Source: Lysobacter gummosus | GTDB taxonomy: Bacteria; Pseudomonadota; Gammaproteobacteria; Xanthomonadales; Xanthomonadaceae | Assembly: GCF_001442805.1 (NCBI RefSeq) | Contig: NZ_CP011131.1 | Coordinates: 3,968,001-4,032,000, forward strand | DNA length: 64,000 nucleotides | Direction: 5' to 3' | The notes under the pieces: model-generated | Databases searched by the model: none | The model's input: only the letters and a program-made list of their open reading frames with translations | What the model was told of the DNA's origin: nothing | Position numbers and translations under genes: made by a program | Shown: positions 8,413 through 17,346 of the stretch, in pieces | Position numbering within the stretch: the stretch's first letter is position 1 | How the letters are laid out: every line of letters starts with the position of its first letter

Positions 8413-9006
8413 TTACGGCGGCCCGGGCAGATAGGCCCCCAGCCCGTCGAGGATCATCTGCACCGAGATCGCCACCAGCAGCATGCCCATCAGGCGCTCG
8501 ATCGCGATCAGGGCGCGGCGGCCCAGCAGCTTGTAGAGGATGGTGGCCGAGAACAGGATCGCCGAGGTCGCGCCCCAGGCGATCATCAGCGCCAGGCTCC
8601 AGTCGCCCAGGCGCGAGGGGTCGTTGCTGCCCATCAGCATCACCGCAGCCATGCCTGAGGGGCCGGCCACCAGCGGGATCGCCATCGGCACGATGAAGGG
8701 CTCGCCGTCCGGGATCTCGCCCATCAACCCTTCCGGCGGCGGGAAGATCATGCGGATGCCGATCAGGAACAGCACGATGCCGCCGGCGATGGATACCGAC
8801 TCCTGGCGCAGGTGCATCAGCTCCAGCGCGTACTTGCCGCCCCACAGGAACACCATCAGCACGCCCAGCGCGATCAGCAGCTCGCGCGCGAGCACGATGC
8901 GCTGGCGCTTGGGCGGCAGCCCGCGCAGCAGGCTCAGGAACACCGGGATATTGCCCAGCGGGTCCAGGATGATGAACAGCAGCAGCGCGGCCGAGGCGAC
9001 GGTCAT
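8413..9006 (-). CDS. MarC family integral membrane protein
   Basis: This 197-aa protein has about six hydrophobic segments and the MarC/YchE hallmark LLFIILDPLGNIPVFLSLL at the N-terminus, followed by repeated conserved helices (GGIVLFLIGIRMIF, PMAIPLVAGPSGMAAVML). It sits in the inner membrane. The molecular function of the family is not settled: it was once linked to multiple antibiotic resistance, and this was later disputed. The ATG at 9006 lies 11 bp after the preceding SDR stop, so it is cotranscribed with grxD and the SDR. A longer open frame to 9372 overlaps the SDR and was rejected. Confidence 0.88.
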   Translation of the reverse strand: MTVASAALLLFIILDPLGNIPVFLSLLRGLPPKRQRIVLARELLIALGVLMVFLWGGKYALELMHLRQESVSIAGGIVLFLIGIRMIFPPPEGLMGEIPDGEPFIVPMAIPLVAGPSGMAAVMLMGSNDPSRLGDWSLALMIAWGATSAILFSATILYKLLGRRALIAIERLMGMLLVAISVQMILDGLGAYLPGPP

Positions 9007-9017
9007 GGTCGGCGGGT

Positions 9018-9746
9018 TCAGAGCGAGGGCGCCCAGACTTGGCCGCGATGGACCGCGCCGCGCGCCGACAACAGGCTCACGCAGGCCTCGGCGTAGGCGC
9101 CCGGGTCGCGCGCGGAGCGGTCGTTTTCTTCCACATAGGCACGCGCGCGCAGCGGCGTGCGCATCGGTCCGGGACGCAGCCCGGCGACGCGGATGCTGGA
9201 ATTGGCCAGTTCGGCATGCAGGATGCCGACCAATGCGGCCAGCCCGTGCTGGGCGGCGCCGTAACCGCCCCAGTAGGCCTGGCCGACCCGCTGCGGATCG
9301 TCCAGGGCGAACACCAGGGCCGAATCGGGCGACTTGGCCAGCAACGGCAGGCAGGCCTGCGACAGCCACCACGGCGCGGTCAGATTGACGTGCACGGCGC
9401 GCGCGAACGCGGCCGGGTCGGTCTGCGCCAGCGGGGTCAGGCCGGGGAAATCCGCCGCGCAGTGCAGCACGCCGTCGAGATGGCCCAGCTCGCTGTCGAT
9501 GCGCGCGGCCATTTCCGCGTAGTCGTCGGGTTGCGCGCCTTCCAGGTCCAGCGGGTACAGCAGCGGCTCGGGCCCGATCTGGGCCAGGGCGTCGTACACG
9601 CGGTTCAACTTCGGCAGCTTGCGGCCGAGCAGCACCACCGTCGCTCCGGCGCGCGTGCAGGCCGCGGCCGCGGCGGCGCCGAGGCCGCCGTTGGCGCCGG
9701 TGATCAGGACCACCCGGCCGCCCAACGCCAGCGAGGCATCGTCCAT
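9018..9746 (-). CDS. YciK-like short-chain dehydrogenase with altered active site
   Basis: This 242-aa Rossmann-fold SDR has an intact nucleotide-binding motif TGANGGLG (residues 16-23) and a later NLTAP segment. It resembles the YciK group. The catalytic triad is degraded: at the usual Ser position it reads FALDDP (Asp149-Asp150), and the YxxxK motif is YGAAQ (Tyr162, Gln166 in place of Lys). It may bind NAD(P) without normal dehydrogenase activity, or use another mechanism. It lies between grxD and marC in a tight operon. A GTG at 9782 overlapping the grxD stop is a possible longer start. Confidence 0.85.
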   Translation of the reverse strand: MDDASLALGGRVVLITGANGGLGAAAAAACTRAGATVVLLGRKLPKLNRVYDALAQIGPEPLLYPLDLEGAQPDDYAEMAARIDSELGHLDGVLHCAADFPGLTPLAQTDPAAFARAVHVNLTAPWWLSQACLPLLAKSPDSALVFALDDPQRVGQAYWGGYGAAQHGLAALVGILHAELANSSIRVAGLRPGPMRTPLRARAYVEENDRSARDPGAYAEACVSLLSARGAVHRGQVWAPSL

Positions 9747-9778
9747 GCCCGCGGCGTTCGAACTGACGGCGCCGGAAT

Positions 9779-10099
9779 TCACTGCGTCTGGGTCTCGCTG
9801 ATCATCCGCGCCAACTCGCCGGACTCGAACAGCTCCAGGGTGATGTCGCAACCGCCGATCAGTTCGCCGTGGATGAAAAGCTGCGGGAACGTCGGCCAGT
9901 TCGAGTAGCGCGGCAGATTGGCGCGAATCTCCGCGTCTTCCAGGACATTGACCGTATGCAGCGCGGTCGCGCCGGCGGACTTGAGCGCCTGCACGGCGCG
10001 GCTGGAGAAGCCGCACATCGGGAACTGCGCGGTGCCCTTCATGAAAAGGACGATCGGATGGGCTTCGACTTCGGCCTGGATCCGTTCCATAACGGACAT
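9779..10099 (-). CDS. grxD: Monothiol glutaredoxin, Grx4 family
   Basis: This 106-aa protein carries the monothiol active site CGFS (Cys29), the glutathione-binding segment WPTFPQLFI and GGCDI near the C-terminus. Such glutaredoxins bind and transfer [2Fe-2S] clusters, often with BolA partners. I chose the ATG at 10099 because GGAG lies about 9 nt upstream; an in-frame Met further up has no such site. It is the first gene of the grxD-SDR-marC operon and is divergent from sodB, a second oxidative-stress and iron-related gene. Confidence 0.95.
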   Translation of the reverse strand: MSVMERIQAEVEAHPIVLFMKGTAQFPMCGFSSRAVQALKSAGATALHTVNVLEDAEIRANLPRYSNWPTFPQLFIHGELIGGCDITLELFESGELARMISETQTQ

Positions 10100-10291
10100 G
10101 GGTACTGCTCCTGCGATGGTTTGTTGCCGACTTTGACGGTTCGGCAACGAAACGTGGGGATAGAATATGAATTGTAAGCCTTCGCGGCGTCGCCGACGCG
10201 TCCGGCCCGGAACTCCATTGTCCCGGGAGCGGAACGCCGGCCGCGGCGCCCTCCGCTAGCCAGCCCCCCTCGAAACTTTAGGAGCCCGCCA

Positions 10292-10870
10292 ATGGCCATC
10301 GAATTGCCTGCCCTGCCCTACGACCGCACCGCGCTCGAACCCACCATCTCCGGCGAGACCATCGACTTCCACTACGGCAAGCACCACAAGGCCTACGTCG
10401 ATAATCTCAACAAGATGATCGAAGGCACCGAGTTCGCCTCGCTGTCGCTGGAAGAGATCATCCGCAAGTCGCAGGGCGGCATGTTCAACAACGCCGCCCA
10501 GATCTGGAACCACACCTTCTACTGGAACTGCCTGTCGCCCAAGGGCGGCGGCGAGCCCACCGGCAAGCTGGCCGAGCTCATCAACAAGGCCTTCGGCGAC
10601 TTCGCCAAGTTCAAGGAAGAGTTCACCAAGACCGCCGTGGGCACCTTCGGCTCGGGCTGGGGTTGGCTGGTGCAGCGCCCGGACGGCTCGCTGGCCCTGG
10701 TCAGCACCCCGAACGCGGCTACCCCGCTGACCGGCGAAGACACCGCCCTGCTGACCTGCGACGTGTGGGAACACGCCTACTACATCGACTACCGCAACGC
10801 CCGTCCGAAGTACGTCGAGGCGTTCTGGAACCTGGTCAACTGGGACTTCGTGGCTTCGAACCTGAAGTAA
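10292..10870 (+). CDS. sodB: Iron superoxide dismutase
   Basis: This 192-aa Fe/Mn-SOD family enzyme has metal ligands His27, His74, Asp157 and His161 all present ([13 protein letters not shown] signature). Gln70 in NNAAQIWNH is the residue typical of the iron form. It dismutates superoxide in the cytoplasm. An AGGAG ribosome site lies 8 bp before the ATG. It is divergent from grxD across a 192-bp region and is followed directly by a strong terminator, so it is monocistronic. Confidence 0.97.
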   Translation: MAIELPALPYDRTALEPTISGETIDFHYGKHHKAYVDNLNKMIEGTEFASLSLEEIIRKSQGGMFNNAAQIWNHTFYWNCLSPKGGGEPTGKLAELINKAFGDFAKFKEEFTKTAVGTFGSGWGWLVQRPDGSLALVSTPNAATPLTGEDTALLTCDVWEHAYYIDYRNARPKYVEAFWNLVNWDFVASNLK

Positions 10871-10894
10871 GCGCCCGGCGTCATCGCGATACCG

Positions 10895-10926
10895 AAACGG
10901 CCGGGGAAACCCGGCCGTTTCTTTTT
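10895..10926 (+). terminator. Rho-independent terminator of sodB
   Basis: An 11-bp perfect stem (AAACGGCCGGG/CCCGGCCGTTT) with a GAAA tetraloop is followed by CTTTTT, 24 bp after the sodB stop. Confidence 0.93.
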
Positions 10927-11023
10927 GGACGCCGATCCGGCGACGCGCGGCAGACCGGTTGGCGGCGCGAATTACGTTGCCCGGTATGGACCCAGAACGT
11001 CGAAGCCAGGGAGTGCACGCGAG

Positions 11024-12901
11024 ATGAGCAGCATCGGCCCCACCCTGCCGGGCCGCGCGCGCGGCAAGTCGCCGACCGGCCGCGCCTGGCTGAACCTGCT
11101 GTTCGCCTGCGCCTTCGCGCTGCTGGCCTGCGGCTGTCCGGGCCCGGCGCCCACGCCCGACGGCACCGAAACCAGGAACAACGCCAAGCCGCAGCCGGTC
11201 AACACCACCGATCCCTACTGGGTGCATCAAGGCAATCCGCACGCCAAGATCGCGGTGGTCTTCGTCCACGGCATCTTCGGCGACACCAGCGGCACCTGGA
11301 CCAACGCCAACGGCACGCGCTTCTTCGATCTGCTGCGGTCGGCGCCCGGCATCGGCGACAAGGTCGATATCTACGCCTTCGGCTTCACCTCGCGCATGTT
11401 CGCGCAAGGCTCGCTCGACATCCGCGAGGCCTCGCTGAAGCTGCACGAATATCTCGACTATCACGGCGTGAGCCATTACGACTCGGTCGTCTTCGTCGCC
11501 CACAGCATGGGCGGCCTGGTGGTGATGCGCGAACTCATCAGCCATCCCGACCTCAGCGCGAAAACACCGCTGCTGATGTTGTACGCGACGCCGCAGCAAG
11601 GCTCGCAGATCACCAACATTGCCAAGTACATCGTCGTCAACAACAACGCGATCCGGCAGATGCTGCCGGCCGACGCCAACGATTACCTCAAACAGCTCAG
11701 CGACGACTGGATGGGTCTTAAGAGCAGCGGCGCGGCGCCGAAAGTGATCTGCGCCTACGAAACGGTGAAGACCGGGCCGGTTACGATCGTGCCCTGGACC
11801 AGCGCCACCCGCTTCTGCGACGAAGCGCCGCCCGGCATCGCCGGCGCCGATCACATCACCATCGTCAAACCCGACCGGCAGGAACACGAATCGGTGGTCA
11901 AGCTGGTCAACGCGCTGCGCAAGTACGCGTTGCCGCGCCTGGATGCCACGACCTGGGAAACCCCGGATTTCTCCCCGGAAACCGATAAGTGGGTCTATAC
12001 CCTGACGCAGGTCAACGACCTCAATCACGCCGGGTTGATCAACAAGAGCCTGACTCGGCAGGACTACAGAATCACCTTGCCGGCGAACTCAAAATTATTG
12101 ATATCGCCGGAGCAGACGCCGCGCAGCGTCGCGCCGGGCAATCGCGAAGATCTGCGATTGGTCGTGTACGGCGAGTTGCAGCCCGAATACAGCTTCGGGC
12201 TGCAACTGGCCTCGCTGCCGCAGCGCACGGTATTGGTGCGCATTCCGAATCTGGCCGCGGCAAAAGCGGCCAAGGCGCAACAGATCGAAGCGGTCGCCAA
12301 AGCGGTGAATATGCGCATCGAATCGCAAGCGGGCGATGCATCGTTCAAAGCCTTGTCTGACGAAAGCAAATGGCAGCTGCTGGCCGACACCGCGCAAAGT
12401 TCGATCGCCGAGAGCTCGCCCGAGCTGCCGGCCGGCGCGCGCTGGGTCGCCGCCGCCGATTTGCTGTCGCAGTTAGGCATCCTCGAATCCTCGGCGCTGG
12501 CCATGCGCATCGTCGAGAAGGACTATCCGCAGACCGCGCAATCGCCCGCGGTGCGCCAGCTCGCCGCGCAGGTGTCCGCGCAGTCGGGCAAGAAAGACGT
12601 ATTCGTCGCCACGCCCATGCCGGTGCTCAAGGACAAAGAATCCGCGCAGCCGCGCAACGAAGTGGTGCTGGCCAGCGCCGGCGACAGTCAGGCGCTGCTG
12701 GAATTGGCCAAGCACCTGGAAAGCACGCCGGCGACCAAGAGCAACGGCTTGTCGCTGAAGGGCGACATCCTCAAGTCGCGCGGCGACGAAGCCGGCGCCG
12801 CGCGCGCCTACTCGGAAGCCAAGTCGATCCGCTTCACGCCGGTGCTGGATTCCAAGTTCAAGCACGCGGCGGCGAATGCCCAGCGAGGTCGCGACACCTG
12901 A
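11024..12901 (+). CDS. Lipoprotein with SERAC1-like alpha/beta hydrolase domain
   Basis: This is a 625-aa exported protein. A hydrophobic segment at residues 21-36 ends in the lipobox LLAC (Cys36), so it is probably membrane-anchored. The hydrolase domain shows the oxyanion segment FVHGIFGDTSGTW (80-92), the nucleophile elbow AHSMGG (Ser161) and a likely catalytic His in GADHITIVK; this combination resembles SERAC1/DUF676-type esterases. Residues about 330-625 are an added region with no recognised fold; its last 100 residues look like TPR helices (GDILKSRGDEAGAARAY). The start at 11024 has an AGGGAG site. The substrate is unknown. Confidence 0.75.
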   Translation: MSSIGPTLPGRARGKSPTGRAWLNLLFACAFALLACGCPGPAPTPDGTETRNNAKPQPVNTTDPYWVHQGNPHAKIAVVFVHGIFGDTSGTWTNANGTRFFDLLRSAPGIGDKVDIYAFGFTSRMFAQGSLDIREASLKLHEYLDYHGVSHYDSVVFVAHSMGGLVVMRELISHPDLSAKTPLLMLYATPQQGSQITNIAKYIVVNNNAIRQMLPADANDYLKQLSDDWMGLKSSGAAPKVICAYETVKTGPVTIVPWTSATRFCDEAPPGIAGADHITIVKPDRQEHESVVKLVNALRKYALPRLDATTWETPDFSPETDKWVYTLTQVNDLNHAGLINKSLTRQDYRITLPANSKLLISPEQTPRSVAPGNREDLRLVVYGELQPEYSFGLQLASLPQRTVLVRIPNLAAAKAAKAQQIEAVAKAVNMRIESQAGDASFKALSDESKWQLLADTAQSSIAESSPELPAGARWVAAADLLSQLGILESSALAMRIVEKDYPQTAQSPAVRQLAAQVSAQSGKKDVFVATPMPVLKDKESAQPRNEVVLASAGDSQALLELAKHLESTPATKSNGLSLKGDILKSRGDEAGAARAYSEAKSIRFTPVLDSKFKHAAANAQRGRDT

Positions 12902-13060
12902 GCGAGCGGCGGCGCCATTGCTCGCGCGGACATCCCGCGCGAGCTTTCAGGGCGGGTTTCGCCCTCGATGCAAGCGATGTGACTTCCGGCGGGCTTGCGC
13001 CGTCGTCGGGCAGCGCTCAAGCTCACCAGTGCATTCCCGCAGACTGATCAGGTCGTTTCG

Positions 13061-13576
13061 ATGGCCACGGCGTTCGCTTCCACCGCTCCCTATTGGGTGC
13101 CGGCCCTGTCGGCTCTGATGGTCTACCGCCGCATTCGCCGCAATTTCGGCGTGCAACCGTGGCGTCCGGTGCGCAGCGGCATTCGTCTCGGGATTCTGTC
13201 GCTGGTCGCGTGCATGTTGATCGTGCTGGCGGTGTTGCAGTCGCAGTTGGCATTGGCGATGGGCGCGGGCGCCGTCATCGGTGTCGGCGTCGGGCTGCTC
13301 GCGCTCAAGCACACCCATGTGGTCTGGAAAGACGGCCGCCGGGTCTACACGCCCAATCCGTGGATCGGCGGCGCGCTGACCGTGCTGCTGGTCGGCCGGC
13401 TGGCCTGGCGCTGGACGCACGACGGGCTGGCCGCGACGCAAGCCGCGCCGAGTCCGCTCACCCTCGGCCTGGCCGCGGTGCTGATCGTGTATTCGCTGGT
13501 GTATCTGATCGGCTTGATGCTGCAGATGCGGCGGCTGCCGGCCACGGACGAAAACAGCGCCGCGAGCGGCGACTAA
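13061..13576 (+). CDS. Four-helix membrane protein of unknown function
   Basis: This 171-aa protein has about four to five hydrophobic helices and a short soluble loop (HVVWKDGRRVYTPNPWIGG) between the middle helices. The pattern resembles DUF1453/CcdC-like proteins, but this is a loose match. The ATG at 13061 places the first helix correctly; an in-frame ATG at 12995 would add an unlikely Arg-rich leader. It stands alone between the esterase gene and purK. Confidence 0.6.
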   Translation: MATAFASTAPYWVPALSALMVYRRIRRNFGVQPWRPVRSGIRLGILSLVACMLIVLAVLQSQLALAMGAGAVIGVGVGLLALKHTHVVWKDGRRVYTPNPWIGGALTVLLVGRLAWRWTHDGLAATQAAPSPLTLGLAAVLIVYSLVYLIGLMLQMRRLPATDENSAASGD

Positions 13577-13736
13577 ACGCGACAAGACGGGTTGCTGCCC
13601 ACGTCGCGGCAAGCCGATTCAAGGCCATGCAAACGAGCGCGCCCGGAAAAAACGGCGCGGCCCGCCGCAACAGTCCCAGGTTGTGCAAGATCGCCGGCGG
13701 CGCGCGGTGACTGCGGCGCCTCGGTGACGGCGAGGA

Positions 13737-14876
13737 TCACACCAACCTCGCGACCACCGGATCGACCTGCTGGGCGCGGCCAAGCGCCTCACCCACGCGA
13801 CGCAAGGCCTCGGCGAGTTCTTTCGGCGAATCCGCACGCAAAGTCGCATGCCCTACCTTGCGTCCCTCGCGCGGCTGCTTGCCGTAATCGTGCCAATGCC
13901 CGCCGGCCTCGCCGAGCACCGCATTGGCATCGGGCATCGCGCCGATCCAGTTGAGCATGCAGGCATGACCGAGCATGCGCGTGTCGCCCAGCGGCAGGCC
14001 GAGCACGGCGCGCAGATGATTCTGGAACTGCGAGGTCTCGCTGCCTTCGATGGTCCAGTGGCCGGAGTTGTGCACGCGCGGGGCGAGCTCGTTGGCCAGC
14101 AGCACGCCGTCGCGGCAGAACAGTTCGAGCGCGAACACGCCGACGTAGTCCAGCGCTTCGGCCAGCTTGCGCGCATGCGAGATGGCGGTCGCGGCCAAGG
14201 CCTCATCGGTTTGCGCCGGGGCCAGGCTCGCCGACAGCACGCCGTCGACGTGCCAGTTCTCGGTCAGCGGCCAGGCGCGGAATTCGCCGTCGCGGCCGCG
14301 CACGGCGACCACCGACAGTTCGCGCTGGAAGGCGACAAAGCCTTCCAGGATCAGGCCGACCTTGTCCGCCTGCGCGCCCAGCGCGGCCCAGGCCGCGTCG
14401 GCGTCGGCCGGCGTCTTGATGCGGAACTGACCCTTGCCGTCGTAGCCCAGGCGGCGAGTCTTGAGGATGCACGGCGTACCGATCTTGGCCAGCGCGGCGT
14501 CGAGCGATTCGCGCGTGCCGATCGCGGCGAAATCCGGCACCGGGATGCCCAGGTCGAGGAACAAGGTCTTCTCCGCCAGTCGGTCCTGCGCCACGGCCAG
14601 CGCGCGCGGGCTCGGGAACACCGGGCGGCGCTCGGCCAGCCAGTGCGCGGATTCGGCCGGGACATTTTCGAAGTCGAAGGTGGCCACGTCGATATTCGAA
14701 GCGAATTCGTCCAGCGCGGCCTGATCGGTGTAGTCGCCCACGACCATCGGCGCGAACTGGCCGGCGCAGGCGTCTTCGGCGCTGTCCAGCACCAGGAAAC
14801 GCAGCCCCAGCGGCGCGCCGGAAAGCGCGAGCATGCGGGCCAGCTGCCCGCCTCCGAGAATGCCGACGGTGGTCAT
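13737..14876 (-). CDS. purK: N5-carboxyaminoimidazole ribonucleotide synthase
   Basis: This 379-aa ATP-grasp enzyme starts with [12 protein letters not shown] and carries the ATP-grasp segments [12 protein letters not shown] and ELSVVAVRG, and the metal-binding [14 protein letters not shown]. It converts AIR, bicarbonate and ATP to N5-CAIR, the step before PurE in de novo purine synthesis. Its start overlaps the purE stop in an ATGA junction, so the two are translationally coupled. Confidence 0.96.
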   Translation of the reverse strand: MTTVGILGGGQLARMLALSGAPLGLRFLVLDSAEDACAGQFAPMVVGDYTDQAALDEFASNIDVATFDFENVPAESAHWLAERRPVFPSPRALAVAQDRLAEKTLFLDLGIPVPDFAAIGTRESLDAALAKIGTPCILKTRRLGYDGKGQFRIKTPADADAAWAALGAQADKVGLILEGFVAFQRELSVVAVRGRDGEFRAWPLTENWHVDGVLSASLAPAQTDEALAATAISHARKLAEALDYVGVFALELFCRDGVLLANELAPRVHNSGHWTIEGSETSQFQNHLRAVLGLPLGDTRMLGHACMLNWIGAMPDANAVLGEAGGHWHDYGKQPREGRKVGHATLRADSPKELAEALRRVGEALGRAQQVDPVVARLV

Positions 14877-15412
14877 TGGCGCGGGTCGTCGTTGGCCAGG
14901 ACGTCGTCGGTCTGGCGCGCGCGGAAGGCGCTGAGCGCCGCGCCGATGGCCGGGTATTCCGGCGACAGCAGCGCCGCGGCGAACAAGGCCGCATTGGCCG
15001 CGCCGGCGTTGCCGATGGCGAAGGTCGCCACCGGAATGCCGGCCGGCATCTGCACGATCGACAGCAGCGAGTCCATGCCGTTGAGCGCCTTGGACTGCAC
15101 CGGCACGCCGAGCACCGGCACCGCGGTCTTGGCCGCCAGCATGCCCGGCAGGTGCGCCGCGCCGCCGGCGCCGGCGATGATCGCGCGCAGGCCGCGCGAG
15201 GCGGCCGTGTCGGCGTATTCGAACAACACGTCGGGCGTGCGATGCGCCGACACCACCCGAACTTCGTGCGGAACGCCCAGCGCTTCGAGCTTGGCGGCGG
15301 CGTGCTGCATGGTCTCCCAGTCCGAACGCGAGCCCATGACGATGCCGACCAGCGGCGACGACGGACTTGACGGGGAGCCGGACGAAGAAGCGGAACTGCT
15401 GGCTGGGGACAT
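14873..15412 (-). CDS. purE: N5-CAIR mutase
   Basis: This 179-aa class I PurE has the signatures [15 protein letters not shown] (catalytic His) and [12 protein letters not shown] Ser-rich leader of about 20 residues ([11 protein letters not shown]) precedes the conserved core, so a shorter N-terminus is possible, but no better start codon is evident. The enzyme interconverts N5-CAIR and CAIR. It is transcribed first in purEK and is divergent from the Trm112-like gene across a 64-bp gap that must hold both promoters. Confidence 0.96.
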   Translation of the reverse strand: MSPASSSASSSGSPSSPSSPLVGIVMGSRSDWETMQHAAAKLEALGVPHEVRVVSAHRTPDVLFEYADTAASRGLRAIIAGAGGAAHLPGMLAAKTAVPVLGVPVQSKALNGMDSLLSIVQMPAGIPVATFAIGNAGAANAALFAAALLSPEYPAIGAALSAFRARQTDDVLANDDPRQ

Positions 15413-15476
15413 GGGACGTGCCTTGGCGCAAAGACGTATTCTAACGCCCTGTCCCGTCGTACCGGCACCGCACCGT

Positions 15477-15746
15477 ATGGATCGCAAACTGCTCGACCTG
15501 CTCGTCTGCCCCACCACCCGCCAACCGCTGCTGCCGCTGGACGGCCGCGGCCTGCAGGCGCTCAACGCCGCCATCGAGGCCGGCGGCGTGGTCCGCGGCA
15601 GCGGCGACGCCCAGCCCCAGCCGCTGCGCGAGGCCCTGATCACCCGCGATCGCAAGATCGTCTACATCGTCGATGACGGCATTCCGCTGCTGGATTCGGA
15701 AAACGCCATCGGCACGGCCCAGATCGACGGCTTCCCGGGCGCATGA
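15477..15746 (+). CDS. Trm112/YcaR-like small protein with degraded zinc site
   Basis: This 89-aa protein starts with the family hallmark [14 protein letters not shown] and ends with [13 protein letters not shown]. In typical Trm112/YcaR proteins CPxCxxxL supplies two Cys; here the second is replaced and only one Cys remains. An inserted stretch of roughly 25 residues makes it longer than E. coli YcaR (about 60 aa). It probably serves as a small partner protein rather than a zinc carrier. The stop overlaps the nadC start (ATGA). Confidence 0.8.
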   Translation: MDRKLLDLLVCPTTRQPLLPLDGRGLQALNAAIEAGGVVRGSGDAQPQPLREALITRDRKIVYIVDDGIPLLDSENAIGTAQIDGFPGA

Positions 15747-16636
15747 GCGCGCAGGCGAGGCTTGACCTGACCCCGCCGCCGGCGGCCGAGATCGAGGCCG
15801 ACGCCGCCGACGCCCTGGCCGAGGATCTGGGCGGCGGCGACGTCACCGCCGATCTGCTGCCGGACGTGGCCGACATCGCCTACCTGCTGTGCAAGGAAGA
15901 TGCGGTGGTGTGCGGACGGCCGTGGTTCGACGCCTGCCATCGCGCGCTGGACCCGCACGTACAGATCGACTGGAAGGTCGAGGAAGGCCAGCGCGTCCAC
16001 GGCCGCACGGTCCTGGCGACCCTGCAGGGCCGGGCCCGGGCCCTGGTCAGCGCCGAGCGCGCCTCGCTGAATTTCATGCAGACCCTGTCGGCCGTCGCCA
16101 CCGTCACCGCGCAGTACGTCGCGGCCGTTGAAGGCACCGGCGCGAAGATCCTCGACACCCGCAAGACCCTGCCCGGCCTGCGCCTGGCGCAGAAATACGC
16201 GGTACGCGTCGGCGGCGGGGTCAATCACCGCATCGGCCTGTTCGATGCGGTGATGCTCAAGGAAAACCATATCCGCGCCGCCGGTTCGATCCGCGGCGCG
16301 ATCCACAGCGCGCGCGCCCGCCATCCGAAGCTGCCGCTGATCGTCGAGGTCGAAACCCTGGAGCAACTGCGCGAGGCGCTGGGCCAGGGCTGCGACCGGG
16401 TGCTGATCGACGACTTCAGCGCCGACGATCGCCGCGAAGCGGTGCGCATCGCGCGCGCCGCACCGTTCGACGGGCGCATTCCGCTGGAGGTATCGGGCGG
16501 CGTGGATTTCACCACCCTGCGCGGCATCGCCGAGGACGGCGTGGACTGCATCTCGATCGGCGCGCTGACCAAACATGTGCGCGCCATCGATCTTTCGCTG
16601 AAACTCGGGCCGCCGCCGAATCTCCAGGGCGCCTGA
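15743..16636 (+). CDS. nadC: Nicotinate-nucleotide pyrophosphorylase (carboxylating)
   Basis: This 297-aa enzyme of NAD synthesis converts quinolinate and PRPP to nicotinate mononucleotide. The hallmark stretch DTRKTLPGLR followed by AVRVGGGVNHR and MLKENHI is intact, as are EVE and the C-terminal EVSGGV phosphate-binding segment. The start overlaps the Trm112-like stop by 4 bp, so the two are cotranscribed. Confidence 0.97.
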   Translation: MSAQARLDLTPPPAAEIEADAADALAEDLGGGDVTADLLPDVADIAYLLCKEDAVVCGRPWFDACHRALDPHVQIDWKVEEGQRVHGRTVLATLQGRARALVSAERASLNFMQTLSAVATVTAQYVAAVEGTGAKILDTRKTLPGLRLAQKYAVRVGGGVNHRIGLFDAVMLKENHIRAAGSIRGAIHSARARHPKLPLIVEVETLEQLREALGQGCDRVLIDDFSADDRREAVRIARAAPFDGRIPLEVSGGVDFTTLRGIAEDGVDCISIGALTKHVRAIDLSLKLGPPPNLQGA

Positions 16637-16675
16637 CGCCTTGCTTTTCGCGCCCGCCGTCGCCAGAAATCCGCC

Positions 16676-16999
16676 ATGCCTACCTTGATCCTGCTGATGA
16701 TCTTCGGCGCCGCCGCGTTCTCGTTCTGGAGCGCCGGCCGCGCCGCCGCCGAACGCGCCGAGGTCGTCGGCCGCGATGCCTGCCGTGCGGCCGGCGTGCA
16801 GTGGCTGGACCAGAGCGTGCATTCGATCGGCCTGCGGATCATCCGCCAGGAAAGCGGCTGGCTCGGATTCGAGCGCACCTTCCGCTTCGATTATTCGATC
16901 GACGGCGAAGACCGCCATGTCGGGCGGATGATCCTGCGCGGGGACAAGCTGATCGCTTTCAGCGGGCCGGTGACTCGCGAGCCGTCGCAGTTGCACTAG
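16676..16999 (+). CDS. DUF3301 family protein
   Basis: This 107-aa protein has one N-terminal hydrophobic segment (residues 3-19) and a soluble domain with CRAAGVQWLDQSV and FRFDYSIDGEDRHVG, typical of DUF3301. It is probably anchored in the inner membrane by its N-terminus. The function of the family is not known. It lies 39 bp after nadC and may share its transcript. Confidence 0.8.
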   Translation: MPTLILLMIFGAAAFSFWSAGRAAAERAEVVGRDACRAAGVQWLDQSVHSIGLRIIRQESGWLGFERTFRFDYSIDGEDRHVGRMILRGDKLIAFSGPVTREPSQLH

Positions 17000-17169
17000 C
17001 GATAGCGATAGCCCTAGCCATAACACTGAGTTTTTGCTCCCTCTCCCGCTTGTGGGGTGTGAGTGGACGTTGCTTGCGAGCCATTGGCTCGCGCGTCCGC
17101 GAACGCCCAAACGCTATGCGTTTGGGCCGGGGCAGGGTTGGGGTGAGGGCCAGCGACAGTAACGCAACG

Positions 17170-17337
17170 ACGCAGGCCAATCATTGCCGCGCGCCCTCAT
17201 CCGCCCCCCGCCTTCGCGGGGGCAGGCTCTTCGGGCACCTTCTCCCGCACGCGGGAGAAGGGAAAACGACGCAGGCCAGTCATTGCCGCGCCCCTTATCC
17301 GTCCTCCGGGCACCTTCTCCCGCGGCGGGAGAAGGAA
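17170..17337. repeat. Two direct copies of a palindrome-containing intergenic repeat
   Basis: The block ACGCAGGCCAATCATTGCCG recurs 99 bp later with one change. Both copies run on to GGGCACCTTCTCCCGC and its inverted partner GGGAGAAGG. The gap 17000-17346 otherwise holds G-rich sequence (GGGGTGAGGG near 17145) and no gene. These look like non-coding REP-type elements. Confidence 0.7.
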
Positions 17338-17346
17338 AGCGGTTGC

